Source: Ruminococcaceae bacterium FB2012 (GTDB lineage: Bacteria; Bacillota; Clostridia; Oscillospirales; Ruminococcaceae). Taken from it: a DNA stretch of 14,952 nucleotides. Position numbers and translations under genes: made by a program. Position 1 is the stretch's first letter, and the number at the start of each line of letters is the position of its first letter. The stretch covers positions 2,202 to 17,153 of the forward strand of contig FMXS01000033.1 of NCBI GenBank assembly GCA_900104495.1, read 5' to 3'. Shown here one piece after another: positions 1 through 7,020 of this stretch. Under the pieces are notes generated by a model. It was not told where the DNA came from. It made no database searches and was given only the letters and a program-made list of their open reading frames with translations.

Positions 1-38
1 TCCTTTCATTTAAGCTTATTTATCGTGACTGTTGTTTA

Positions 39-122
39 TTATCCGAAGATCGTCGAGAGGATGCCTCCCACGATATATGCGGTCGTGCTTATGCCGAGCA
101 TTACATAACAGAATGTGATCAT
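39..122 (-). CDS. 27-aa hydrophobic small protein (hypothetical)
   Basis: A 27-codon frame begins with ATG directly after a very strong ribosome-binding site (AAAGGAGGAAAAATT) and ends in TAA. The peptide is almost entirely hydrophobic or small (runs such as CYVMLGISTTAYIVGGIL), consistent with a single membrane-spanning peptide. It lies 30 bases downstream of the secreted protein gene at 153-608 on the same strand, so the two are probably co-transcribed. No family is recognised. It could be a small membrane partner or a peptide of type I toxin character; neither is supported beyond size and hydrophobicity. The Shine-Dalgarno sequence is the main reason for calling it. Confidence 0.5.
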   Translation of the reverse strand: MITFCYVMLGISTTAYIVGGILSTIFG

Positions 123-152
123 AATTTTTCCTCCTTTCACAGATTTTTTGTC

Positions 153-608
153 TTAATTGTTCCTAATGGCTTCGATCCATTCCCTTGACGCTTCTCTTAC
201 TTCATCCCAGTAGTCTTTCATAAACCTTATCATATCCTCGTTCCAAGTGGGAGCGATGTTATAGCGTGCTACGTTTTCCATACCTTGGCGTATCTGTTCC
301 TCAAGCTGATACATATCAAGAGGCCATGTAAAAGTGTATGATACTCTTGATAAAACTACATAATACTGGTCTATCGTCATATTGTAATCTTTTAGCACCT
401 GACGCTCTATTGCTAAGTCGCTCATCTGGACTAGCCTTTTCTTATTCGGCTTGGTCTGCTCTTTATTCTGTTCTGTGATCCAGTGTGTGATCTGCCCGAA
501 AAGACCGGAATCAGAAGTATCGTCTGCCGATGCGCTGAATGTTGCTGCCATTGACATTGTCATTACTGCCGCGAGTGTTACTGCTATCTTTCTTGCTGTG
601 TTTTTCAT
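153..608 (-). CDS. Small secreted protein of unknown function
   Basis: The 151-aa product begins with a Sec signal peptide: basic MKNTARK, a hydrophobic Ala/Met/Thr-rich core (residues 8-24), and an ASA signal peptidase site near residue 28. The mature part (about 123 aa) is helical and rich in Trp, Tyr and Glu, with no lipobox, wall anchor or dockerin, so the protein is probably released. The signal peptide resembles that of the protein starting at 13712 (MKNTA..., TRKIA, AAVM, SA), and both genes sit behind the same promoter-like box, so they may form one family or regulon. AAGGAGA precedes the ATG. This gene lies outside the mobile element. No function can be named. Confidence 0.8.
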   Translation of the reverse strand: MKNTARKIAVTLAAVMTMSMAATFSASADDTSDSGLFGQITHWITEQNKEQTKPNKKRLVQMSDLAIERQVLKDYNMTIDQYYVVLSRVSYTFTWPLDMYQLEEQIRQGMENVARYNIAPTWNEDMIRFMKDYWDEVREASREWIEAIRNN

Positions 609-630
609 AATGATCTCTCCTTATATTATG

Positions 631-685
631 CTTTCAGGTCGTTTCCCTTTCTGTGATTACATAATAACATACCCGCCCTTACAAA
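631..685 (-). promoter_or_regulatory. Promoter-like box, copy C, for the 153-608 gene
   Basis: Read on the minus strand this segment matches the boxes at 821-874, 934-988 and 13562-13615: TTGT, then GGTATG, an extended -10 (TG-T-TATTAT, 669-661), then ATCA-AGAAA-GGGAAAC and an (A)CC-GAAA end. It is the most diverged of the four copies. It lies 23 bases before the 153-608 start codon, so it is placed to drive that gene. A poor -35 (TTGTAA) can be drawn 18 bases before an alternative -10 (TATGTT). Confidence 0.5.
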
Positions 686-820
686 CTACTTACAAAAAAC
701 GCCTTGTTTTGAGATGAAAGCAAAAATATTTTTGTTTCTGCATTCTGCACAAAGCAGAGTGATGTTTTTTGTGTATTTCGTAGAACGAAAAAACTATTTG
801 AAAACCCCGCTTTTTGTCCA

Positions 821-874
821 GTTGTTGTACGGTCGGTATGATATACTGTGATCAAAGAAAAGGAAAACCCCGAA
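821..874 (+). promoter_or_regulatory. Promoter-like box, copy P0
   Basis: First of the plus-strand copies: GTATGATATACTG with an extended -10 (TG-A-TATACT, 842-847), followed by GATCAAAGAAAAGG and CCCCGAAA. No gene directly follows on the plus strand before the element, so this is an upstream member of a tandem array whose last copy (13562-13615) serves the 13712 gene. Confidence 0.5.
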
Positions 875-883
875 AACACGGGG
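868..883 (+). other. Unoccupied attB-like site (CCCCGAAAACACGGGG)
   Basis: This 16-bp motif, which can form a CCCCG/CGGGG stem, is intact here. The same motif is split by the mobile element, with its left half at 980-988 and its right half at 13510-13518. It therefore shows what the pre-insertion target looked like and is a candidate second attB. Confidence 0.6.
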
Positions 884-987
884 CTGAACAAAAAAATAAA
901 AAAACTTTTGAAAAACCCTGAGATCTGTAAAGAAGTTGTCAAGATCAATATGATATACTGTAATCAAAGAAAAGGGAACCCCCGAAA
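875..987 (+). repeat. ~110-bp direct repeat, left copy
   Basis: This 113-base segment matches 13510-13615 (106 bases) in the same orientation, with one 8-base A-rich insertion (TAAAAAAA) and about seven or eight substitutions, roughly 93% identity counted by eye. It runs from the right half of the attB-like motif through the next promoter box. The best reading is adjacent units of an old tandem array separated by the element insertion. Confidence 0.8.
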
Positions 988-988
988 A
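934..988 (+). promoter_or_regulatory. Promoter-like box, copy P1, interrupted by the element
   Basis: The box has GTTGTCAAGATC, an extended -10 (TG-A-TATACT, 954-959), ATCAAAGAAAAGGGAA and ends CCCCCGAAAA at base 988, where the element begins. Transcription from here would enter the element and meet the hairpin at 1036-1068. Confidence 0.5.
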
Positions 989-1014
989 TGTGTGCCGCCC
1001 TTATCGAAGAAATA
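989..1014 (+). repeat. Left terminal inverted repeat (attL side)
   Basis: Begins TGTGTGCCGCCCTTATCGAA. It matches the reverse complement of 13484-13509 at 20 of 26 positions without gaps; the shared core is GTGC, two variable bases, CCCTTA, one variable base, CGAAGAA. Probably part of the recombinase binding site. Confidence 0.8.
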
Positions 1015-1035
1015 GCAAAAAAATCGAATAGGACA

Positions 1036-1068
1036 AGCAGCCGATGCAAATTCAATGCATCGGCTGCT
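1036..1068 (-). terminator. Strong hairpin ending the BspA-like gene, near the left end
   Basis: Perfect 13-bp stem (AGCAGCCGATGCA with TGCATCGGCTGCT) and a 7-base loop. It lies 73 bases past the 1141-3810 stop codon on the minus strand. A T-run follows on the minus strand only after about ten bases, so it may act in both directions and also shield the element from transcription entering from the flank. Confidence 0.65.
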
Positions 1069-1140
1069 ATATTATTGCTATTCTAAAGCTGCGGTGTTCC
1101 TTGATAAATCACCGATATATGATGTTGGGTTACATATTTG

Positions 1141-3810
1141 TCATTTCACCTTGATACTCTTTACAGCGCTATAATTCCCGTAGCGGGTGGATGTTGTCTT
1201 GCCATCCTTGGTGTAGAACGACCGGACTTTGACGTACCATGTTTCACCTGAGTTCGGCACCTTAGAGAAGTTTTCGTTCAGGTCTGAAAGGTTAGTGGAA
1301 GTATAGCTGTGAACGTTGTTCACAAAATTCTTGTCCGTAGAATACTGAACCTGATAGCCCACAGTGCCCGCTGTACCTCTCTTCCAGGTGATCTTGAATG
1401 CGCCTTTTGTGGAAGTAATGCTCGTTATTTCGTTCTTGGCAGGCTTGACAACGAAAGTCTTTTTATATGTGCCTGTCACGTTTGAGCCTCTACCCTTAAT
1501 GGTGATTGTCGCTGTACCGACTTTTATGTTATTTGAATATGTGAGGGTATAATCGGATGTCGGTATTACATCGCCATCCTTGAACTTGACGGTCACCTTC
1601 GGCTTGATTGCGCTGCCCGAATAAGTGTAACTGCTGTAAGGGATACTGATTTTGGCATAGCTTGAATTCAAATCAAGAGCTTTGACTTTGAAAGTCTTTT
1701 TGATAGTTCCTGTGTATTTGCCCTTGCCTGTTACAGTAATGGTTGCCGTGCCGACTTTCGTGTTATTGGAATATGAAACTGTATAATCAGTACCGCTTGT
1801 TAGTTTCTTTCCGTTTGTATTCTTGACAGTAACACTCGGTTTGATGGCGCGGCCACGGTAAGTATATGATGCATATGGAATGGATACAGTACTGATCTTG
1901 GGTGCGTCTAACAGTTCATAATCAACAAAATACTCTTTTGCATACGATTCTGCCTCTGAATCTGTATAGCAAAGAATTTTATATCCTGCAATTTTTGAAG
2001 GATATTTTGATACGTTATCATAGCGATATCCAAACGCATAACTGCCAATATAATCAATCGTTTTTGGAATGGTTATTTTGCTTAATGCCGTACAGCCGCA
2101 GAATGCACATGTCTCTATTCTTTTTATGTAGGTTAAAATAGAACTATAGTTTAACTTTTTGCAATTCTTAAACGCTTCTGCACTGATCTGTGTAATGCTT
2201 TTGGGCAAAGTGATTTTTTCAAGATTAACACACTCTGCAAATGTACCTTCTGATATTTTTTTCAAGTTGCTTGGCAGCTTGATTTCAGTGAAACCAATAC
2301 AACCCGAGAAAGCATAGTTTCCAATTTCTGTTATGCTGTCATGTAAAGTGATATTCGGTAGTTTTTTACAATCTGCAAATGTATATTTCCCTATTTTTTT
2401 AATACCGATTGACCATACAATGTTCGAAAGTCTGGAACAACCGTTAAATGCGTAATCATCAATTTCCCTTAAACTACTGGGAAAGATAAGTTTTTTTATG
2501 CTGCTGCCTTCAAAAGCTCTGTAGCCGATTGTTTCTATTCCATTTTCGAACTCAACTGTTTCAAGCCCGGTACATTCATAAAACGCCTTATTGTCGATTT
2601 CCTTTATGTTTGCAAGTATTTTAATATAGTTCAAGGAAGAACAATAGGCAAATGCCATAGTCGGAATGGTTGTCATATTTCTGGAAAGATTAACTGTGCT
2701 AAGGCTGATGCACTTCTCAAAGCAATTGTTCCCAATTGAAGTGACACTATCAGGAAGTGTTATTTCTTTCAAAGCAGAACAGTTGAAGAACGCCTTGTTT
2801 CCTATCTTCTTTAAGCTATCGGATAATTCAACTCCTGTAAGGCTTGTGCAATTTGAAAAGATCCCGTCACCTATTGAAGTGACACTATCAGGAAGAGTTG
2901 CCGTTCTTAACTTAGAGCATCCGCTGAATGTTTCATTTCCTATCGTCTTCAGATTGTCATAGAAAGCAACGCTTGTAAGGCTTGTACAGCTTGAAAATGA
3001 ACTATTACCTATTTTTTCAATACCGTTTGACCAAGTGATTTTTGAAAGATTTTTACATTTGTTAAAAGCGTAGTCTTTTATTTCTCTCACGCTGTCAGGA
3101 AGAATGAGTTTTCTTAAGTAGCTTCCTTCAAAGAATTTGTAACCGACTATTTCTACGCCGTTTTCAAATTCAACTGTATCTAAATCATAGCACTCGTAAA
3201 ATGCTTGCGAATCGATCTTTTTTATTTTGGCCGGTATTTTTATGTATTCCAAAGAAGAACAATAGGCAAAAGCGTTATAAGGAATTGCCTCCAGGTTTCC
3301 AGTAAGATTTACAGTTTTAAGACTGGAGCACTGCTCAAAAGCCTCATTGCCAATTGAAGTAACACTGCCTGGCAGTCTTACTTCTTCTAAATTGCTACAT
3401 TTCCAAAAAGCATAATCTCCAATTGATTTCAGATTATTGGAAAAGTCAACATTTGCAAGGTTTGAACAGTTATAAAATGCCATATCACCTACGGTTGTAA
3501 TTGTATCAGGCATAGATACGCTATAGATATAGCTTTTGTTCTGGAACACCTGATTGCCGATTGCAGTTACTCTTCTCCCGTCGATGACAGATGGTATATC
3601 TACATATTCTTCTCCACCCTCATACATTACAATTATAAGTGTCCCGTCTTCCAAGTCATCGCATCCAAAACCATTATAATAATGGCGAATAGAATACATT
3701 GCATTAGTCCTAATGCCCGCCCCGACATCAAAGACACTCTCCGGCAGCGCAGCTGTCATTCCAAACATTAATGCTGTCGCTGAAATAGTTACTAACGCTT
3801 TTTTTAACAT
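1141..3810 (-). CDS. BspA-like leucine-rich repeat secreted protein
   Basis: The 889-aa protein has a signal peptide (residues 1-22, MLKKALVTISATALMFGMTA) and then, from about 75 to 605, some twenty BspA/LRR_5-type repeats of about 23 residues (pattern: LPDSVTSIGxxAFxxCxxL). Residues about 145-285 and 350-490 are near-copies (offset 206), a large internal duplication. Two tandem Ig-like/MBG-type modules follow (about 640-709 and 717-789; each with YTYxGxAIKPxVTV and YSNNxKVGTATIT), then a fibronectin III-like domain (about 795-889). There is no LPXTG, transmembrane tail or dockerin, so surface retention, if any, is non-covalent. BspA-like repeats are known in adhesion to host or matrix; here this is inference. 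The start follows GAGGAGG. It is cargo of the element. Confidence 0.92.
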   Translation of the reverse strand: MLKKALVTISATALMFGMTAALPESVFDVGAGIRTNAMYSIRHYYNGFGCDDLEDGTLIIVMYEGGEEYVDIPSVIDGRRVTAIGNQVFQNKSYIYSVSMPDTITTVGDMAFYNCSNLANVDFSNNLKSIGDYAFWKCSNLEEVRLPGSVTSIGNEAFEQCSSLKTVNLTGNLEAIPYNAFAYCSSLEYIKIPAKIKKIDSQAFYECYDLDTVEFENGVEIVGYKFFEGSYLRKLILPDSVREIKDYAFNKCKNLSKITWSNGIEKIGNSSFSSCTSLTSVAFYDNLKTIGNETFSGCSKLRTATLPDSVTSIGDGIFSNCTSLTGVELSDSLKKIGNKAFFNCSALKEITLPDSVTSIGNNCFEKCISLSTVNLSRNMTTIPTMAFAYCSSLNYIKILANIKEIDNKAFYECTGLETVEFENGIETIGYRAFEGSSIKKLIFPSSLREIDDYAFNGCSRLSNIVWSIGIKKIGKYTFADCKKLPNITLHDSITEIGNYAFSGCIGFTEIKLPSNLKKISEGTFAECVNLEKITLPKSITQISAEAFKNCKKLNYSSILTYIKRIETCAFCGCTALSKITIPKTIDYIGSYAFGYRYDNVSKYPSKIAGYKILCYTDSEAESYAKEYFVDYELLDAPKISTVSIPYASYTYRGRAIKPSVTVKNTNGKKLTSGTDYTVSYSNNTKVGTATITVTGKGKYTGTIKKTFKVKALDLNSSYAKISIPYSSYTYSGSAIKPKVTVKFKDGDVIPTSDYTLTYSNNIKVGTATITIKGRGSNVTGTYKKTFVVKPAKNEITSITSTKGAFKITWKRGTAGTVGYQVQYSTDKNFVNNVHSYTSTNLSDLNENFSKVPNSGETWYVKVRSFYTKDGKTTSTRYGNYSAVKSIKVK

Positions 3811-3899
3811 ATGTAAATCCTCCTCACAAAATATTTATGGAAATCAAATAATTGATTGATATTTTTTTGAAGAAATCCTCTTCAACATCTTAACTATAT

Positions 3900-4196
3900 T
3901 CAATCATTTGCTTCCTTTACGCACAATGGACAATCATCAGCACTATGGATTTCTCCTATATCAATTATTGAGCTAATTTGCTTATGAAACAAATCGTAAT
4001 CATCGAGTTTCGGATATTTTTCTTTAAATATATTGGTCGCAGTTCCATATAAAATATCGCTTGACTCATATTTGCCTGTGCCGTAAAAAAAGTCTGAATC
4101 CATATGAAATTTGCATTTTTTAATTGCGCCTAATTCCAATAGGATATTCTCAGCAGCTTTATAGTAATCATCAACATTTATTTTGCTATTGCTCAT
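3900..4196 (-). CDS. Hypothetical 98-aa cytoplasmic protein
   Basis: A 98-aa acidic, probably helical protein with no signal or membrane segment. It starts at ATG after an excellent AGGAGG site (AGGAGGACAGAAAA). The C-terminus has a CPLC pair, and a further Cys/His (KCKFH) lies near residues 28-31, which could bind metal, although spacing does not match a family I know. The position between a zinc-ribbon membrane protein (82 bases upstream) and the BspA-like gene (89 bases downstream), all on one strand, suggests one operon. The function is unknown. Confidence 0.7.
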   Translation of the reverse strand: MSNSKINVDDYYKAAENILLELGAIKKCKFHMDSDFFYGTGKYESSDILYGTATNIFKEKYPKLDDYDLFHKQISSIIDIGEIHSADDCPLCVKEAND

Positions 4197-4278
4197 TTTT
4201 CTGTCCTCCTATAATTATTTATAGAATATGCGAGCTTTTTGGATTTGAAACACCCCCTCTATTGTCTTTTGAAACTTA

Positions 4279-5124
4279 TCAGAGCTGATACTCACATAAT
4301 TCTAAATTAAAATCAGAGTTTCCCAAATAATTAGGAACACATTTTACCACTATATAGTTAGTAATAATATACGGTAGTGGACCTTGATCATTATATAAAT
4401 TTATCACTCTTTTATGTAACGATTTAAACATATAAGGTTCATACAATACGCCATCCGCTCTTTTTAAAAAATTATCATCAGTCACCGTTTCCCCGTCTTG
4501 CACAACAGTCAAAAGATGTTGTTCACCCTTTTGGGGAGTTGATTTAAGATTATATCCCTTACGAGCAGCATAATCTGCATTGTACCTAACCCAAGCTTCC
4601 CTTAATATAAACTTTTTGCCAAAATACTCATTAGGGTTGTTTTTAACTCTTTCTTTAACTAATATCCATTCTTGCAATTCATTATTACTATTATTATCTA
4701 TTGTTTCGGATTCGGTCGAAGAATCAAAATTTTCAGAAGCTGTTATGGTTTCCTTTGCATTTTGAGCCGTTGTTATTGAGGTTGGATTGTAATTAGAAGC
4801 AGTGGTTTGAACAGATGAATTTGAAGAAGATGAATGCTGAACGGATGTTGAATTATTATTTCCCTTATTAAGCATTACTATAAGAATAATAACACCTAAA
4901 AAACTCATCGAAGCTATAATAAATACCTTTGATCCTTTTGAAAACAGTTTTCTACTTTCTGAAAGGGAATGTGTGTTTTGATTACTTGATATTGGTTCAT
5001 TTTGTTTTTCGTCGAAAACTTCTGTTAATCTCTCAACATCCTCTGAAAAACACTTAGGACAGGTTGAAATGCTGTCCGAAAAGACATTTCCACAATCTCT
5101 GCACTTATTCTTTGCCATATTCAT
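4279..5124 (-). CDS. Zinc-ribbon single-pass membrane protein
   Basis: The N-terminus is a zinc ribbon (C8-x2-C11 ... C22-x2-C25). It is followed by a polar stretch, one transmembrane helix (about 67-86), a Ser/Thr/Asn-rich linker (90-148), and a C-terminal domain of about 130 residues that I do not recognise (150-281, rich in aromatic residues). Topology is likely cytoplasmic zinc ribbon and extracellular C-terminal domain, as in many Firmicute zinc-ribbon sensor-like proteins. The first ATG is only two bases from GGAG, so initiation two codons later (5118) is better spaced. An extended -10 promoter lies upstream. The gene is clearly AT-rich compared with the mobilization genes, a sign of separate origin. 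The function is unknown. Confidence 0.8.
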   Translation of the reverse strand: MNMAKNKCRDCGNVFSDSISTCPKCFSEDVERLTEVFDEKQNEPISSNQNTHSLSESRKLFSKGSKVFIIASMSFLGVIILIVMLNKGNNNSTSVQHSSSSNSSVQTTASNYNPTSITTAQNAKETITASENFDSSTESETIDNNSNNELQEWILVKERVKNNPNEYFGKKFILREAWVRYNADYAARKGYNLKSTPQKGEQHLLTVVQDGETVTDDNFLKRADGVLYEPYMFKSLHKRVINLYNDQGPLPYIITNYIVVKCVPNYLGNSDFNLELCEYQL

Positions 5125-5155
5125 TTCTCCAAAAAAGAAGTAAGATTATTTACTA

Positions 5156-5168
5156 TCTTATATTATAC
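5156..5168 (-). promoter_or_regulatory. Extended -10 promoter for the zinc-ribbon gene
   Basis: On the minus strand ATTGGTATAAT gives a TGG-TATAAT extended -10 about 35 bases before the start codon. The -35 is poor. The same TTATTGGTATAATA string occurs at the small-RNA promoter at 6563-6591. Confidence 0.5.
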
Positions 5169-5182
5169 CAATAAACGAAACA

Positions 5183-5222
5183 AGGCTCGCATATTGCGCA
5201 GATACGCAGTATGTGAGCCTTT
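5183..5222. terminator. Bidirectional terminator between integrase and zinc-ribbon gene
   Basis: Long, nearly perfect stem: AGGCTCGCATATTGCG pairs with CGCAGTATGTGAGCCT around a 6-base loop, with TTTTCT on the plus side and TTGTTTCG on the minus side. It is well placed to stop integrase transcripts before the next minus-strand promoter. Confidence 0.7.
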
Positions 5223-5224
5223 TC

Positions 5225-5260
5225 TGACCACAGAACCGACCACGATCACAGCGCCGACCA
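5225..5260. repeat. GACCA direct repeats beside the integrase stop
   Basis: GACCA occurs at 5226, 5238 and 5256; the first two are 12 bp apart (TGACCAcagaacCGACCA). A matching pair at 12-bp spacing lies at 6409 and 6421 on the other side of the gene. Candidate arm-type sites for the integrase N-terminal domain. Confidence 0.35.
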
Positions 5261-6355
5261 GAGTTTTTCAAGCTCCCGTTTTTTCAGTTCCATATCCGAA
5301 TGGACATAGCGCTCAAGTGTGATCTTTACGCTCGAATGGCCAAGCAGCTCGCTCAGCGATTTTACATCCACGCCGCACTTGATGCACTCTGTTGCATAGG
5401 TGTGACGCAGGCTGTGAAACTTGCGGTAAGGTATATTCAGCCGTTTCAGAAAAGTGCGGTAACGCAAAGCATAAGACCTCGGTTCGGTGTAGCCCTGAGA
5501 ACAAGTCAGGAAATAATTGCTGTCGGGTTGACCGCGTTTCAGCCTTGCAAGAGCCGTCAGCATAAAGGTCGGCAGCGGAACAACTCTGACCGAGCTTTTG
5601 CTCTTCGGGCTGTCGATAACAACAACGGTTTTCGGAGCTGTCTGCTGCGGATTTGCAATTCTGAAAAGTGTTTTATTGATGTGGATGATTTGCCCTGTGA
5701 GGTCGATATTGCCCCAAGTCAAGGCGCACAGCTCACCTATCCGCAGACCCGTATAGAGCGTCAGCAGAATGCCAAGGTCATAGTTGTCACTTCTCAAAGC
5801 TGCGGCTTTTATTCTTGTTGCTTCAAAAGGCGTAAACAGCGTGATCTCAGCATTTTCCGCTTTAGGCAGAGATATATTCTTCGCCGGATTCGGTAGTTCG
5901 TATTCCTTAGCGCCGTACTCCAAAACCGAGCGCAGGAGTATCATCACAGCCTGAACCGTGACCGCCGAAAGACCTTGCCCGCTTTTACCGCCGCTGTGCA
6001 GAAGCTCGTCGGAAAAGCGATTCAGCATAAAGGCGTTAAGGCTCTCAACGCGCTTTTCTCCGAACGGATCGGAAATATAACTCTCAAATAGATTGGTGTA
6101 GCTTGAATAGGTCGATTGCTTGATCGTGTTTTTTCGACCGAGCAGCCACGCTCTGTACAGTTCAGCGACAGTTATTGGTCTGGAAGTCGACAACAACCCG
6201 CACCGTGCAAGTTTCAGTTTCTCCGAGCATTCAGCATAGCTGCGAGCATAGACCGATTTGTATATAGCCTTGCCTTCATCGCTCCTGCCGGAAATACAGC
6301 GCCCCTCCCAACGTCCGTCGCTCCGCTTGTGGATATTATCTCCTCGTCTTGACAT
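5246..6355 (-). CDS. int: Tyrosine recombinase / integrase (Tn916 Int-like)
   Basis: This 369-aa site-specific recombinase has an N-terminal arm-binding type region (about 5-50), a SAM-like core-binding domain (about 60-155) and the catalytic domain (about 172-360). All catalytic residues are visible: R205 (TGLRIGEL), K251/K253 region, H314-x-x-R317 (HSLRHTYAT), H340 (LLGHSS) and nucleophile Y350 (ERYVH). The length is normal, so the enzyme should be active. The start follows AGGAGG, with its own promoter upstream. It sits deep within an element whose ends are explained by the serine recombinase, and no excisionase gene is next to it. It may be left from an older nested element, or may resolve dimers or cargo; its att sites are not identified. 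Confidence 0.93.
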   Translation of the reverse strand: MSRRGDNIHKRSDGRWEGRCISGRSDEGKAIYKSVYARSYAECSEKLKLARCGLLSTSRPITVAELYRAWLLGRKNTIKQSTYSSYTNLFESYISDPFGEKRVESLNAFMLNRFSDELLHSGGKSGQGLSAVTVQAVMILLRSVLEYGAKEYELPNPAKNISLPKAENAEITLFTPFEATRIKAAALRSDNYDLGILLTLYTGLRIGELCALTWGNIDLTGQIIHINKTLFRIANPQQTAPKTVVVIDSPKSKSSVRVVPLPTFMLTALARLKRGQPDSNYFLTCSQGYTEPRSYALRYRTFLKRLNIPYRKFHSLRHTYATECIKCGVDVKSLSELLGHSSVKITLERYVHSDMELKKRELEKLWSAL

Positions 6356-6385
6356 AGAAATTACCTCCTGATATTTGATGGTTTA

Positions 6386-6414
6386 AGTATATATCAGCGG
6401 CGGTAATTGACCAA
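6386..6414 (-). promoter_or_regulatory. Promoter of the integrase gene
   Basis: On the minus strand TTGGTC (6414-6409), 17 bases, TATACT (6391-6386), about 30 bases before the integrase start. The -35 overlaps one GACCA repeat and the second lies at 6421, so integrase binding there could repress its own gene. Confidence 0.55.
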
Positions 6415-6562
6415 ATGAATGACCACATTTGTTATTCTTATACCAGCAAAAAGCCTAGTAAGCAATGATTTTACTTTATGTTCAAAGGGCAAAAGTGTTA
6501 AAAACGTAAACAAATGCACGACTCGCACAATAGATTTTGTGTAAATTCGTCAAAACCGTGTA

Positions 6563-6591
6563 TTGATTTTCGGCTCTTTTATTGGTATAAT
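6563..6591 (+). promoter_or_regulatory. SigA-type promoter of putative sRNA 1
   Basis: TTGATT (6563-6568), 17-base spacer, perfect TATAAT (6586-6591) with upstream TGG giving an extended -10. No open frame with a ribosome-binding site follows, but a structured region and a terminator do. Confidence 0.65.
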
Positions 6592-6597
6592 AACAGA

Positions 6598-6735
6598 CAG
6601 TTTCCCCGCCGCTTTGATGTTGTATGATAACTCTTGTCGGCGGCAAAGTCAACGTCTGTTCTGATAACAAACCAAGTCTGAAAAGCAACCAGCACACCGA
6701 GCAGAAGATGCCCGATGTGCTGGTTTTGTTGTGAT
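6598..6735 (+). ncRNA. Putative structured small RNA 1
   Basis: From the promoter at 6563-6591 a transcript of about 135 nt would start in a stem AACAGAC/GTCTGTT (6592-6598 with 6654-6660; its first bases may be just before the start point) enclosing CCGCCG/CGGCGG (6606-6611 with 6638-6643). It would end in a terminator: AACCAGCACA (6687-6696) paired with TGTGCTGGTT (6716-6725) and TTGTTGTGATTTT. No known RNA family is recognised. It could be a trans-acting sRNA of the element, or an antisense regulator of something outside the window. Confidence 0.5.
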
Positions 6736-6738
6736 TTT
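6687..6738 (+). terminator. Terminator of putative sRNA 1
   Basis: A perfect 10-bp stem (6687-6696 with 6716-6725), 19-base loop, then a T-rich tail interrupted by G. Confidence 0.55.
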
Positions 6739-6814
6739 AAATATGACACCCCATGTCCACCCTTGTGACATCCTGTGCAATTCTACAAAAATTCTAAGAG
6801 AACGTGCGTATCTG

Positions 6815-6843
6815 TTGACAAACAAATGTTTGTATGATATTAT
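6815..6843 (+). promoter_or_regulatory. Strong promoter with LexA-box-like operator
   Basis: TTGACA (6815-6820), 17 bases, TATTAT (6838-6843). Across -35 and spacer lies ACAAACA-AA-TGTTTGT (6818-6833). Its central 14 bases, CAAACAAATGTTTG, fit the Firmicute LexA (DinR) consensus CGAACRNRYGTTCG apart from one symmetric change on each arm. The promoter is therefore likely repressed by a dimeric regulator, with LexA the best guess. Confidence 0.65.
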
Positions 6844-6849
6844 TATAGT

Positions 6850-6968
6850 AGGTTGAAAGAAAACCTCAAAAAAAGCTCTTTACATATCAAAACAGAATAC
6901 GCAAATAGGCAGTGCTTACCGCACCGTCAGATTTGCTGTTCGTGATGATATGTAAGGTGCTTTTTTGT
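6850..6968 (+). ncRNA. Structured RNA 2 (SOS-controlled sRNA or attenuator)
   Basis: Directly after the promoter come a short AGGTT/AACCT hairpin and a long stem-loop: 12-bp outer stem (6878-6889 with 6946-6957), then AACA/TGTT and GCAAAT/ATTTGC (6901-6906 with 6931-6936), and apical GTGC/GCAC (6912-6915 with 6921-6924). It ends GGTGCTTTTTT, an intrinsic terminator. Most transcripts should stop there, giving an RNA of about 115 nt; read-through would continue into the repeat array and repA. No match to riboswitch or ribozyme families known to me. Confidence 0.55.
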
Positions 6969-7020
6969 TATGCAAAAAACAGATATCTCCGATATATTGT
7001 ATAAATCAAGATTAGCTGAA

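Noticed and set aside
839..988. Conserved short leader peptide (MIYCNQRKGNPRK type) encoded by the promoter boxes
   Set aside because: Copies at 948 and the minus-strand copy at about 670 encode similar peptides, but PB has a stop after three codons and the 8-base indel breaks the frame, while the DNA stays conserved. A promoter or leader element explains it better, though the peptide idea is not excluded for single copies.
5300..5896. 198-aa plus-strand frame inside the integrase gene
   Set aside because: It is the complement of a complete tyrosine recombinase and shows no start signal or protein-like pattern.
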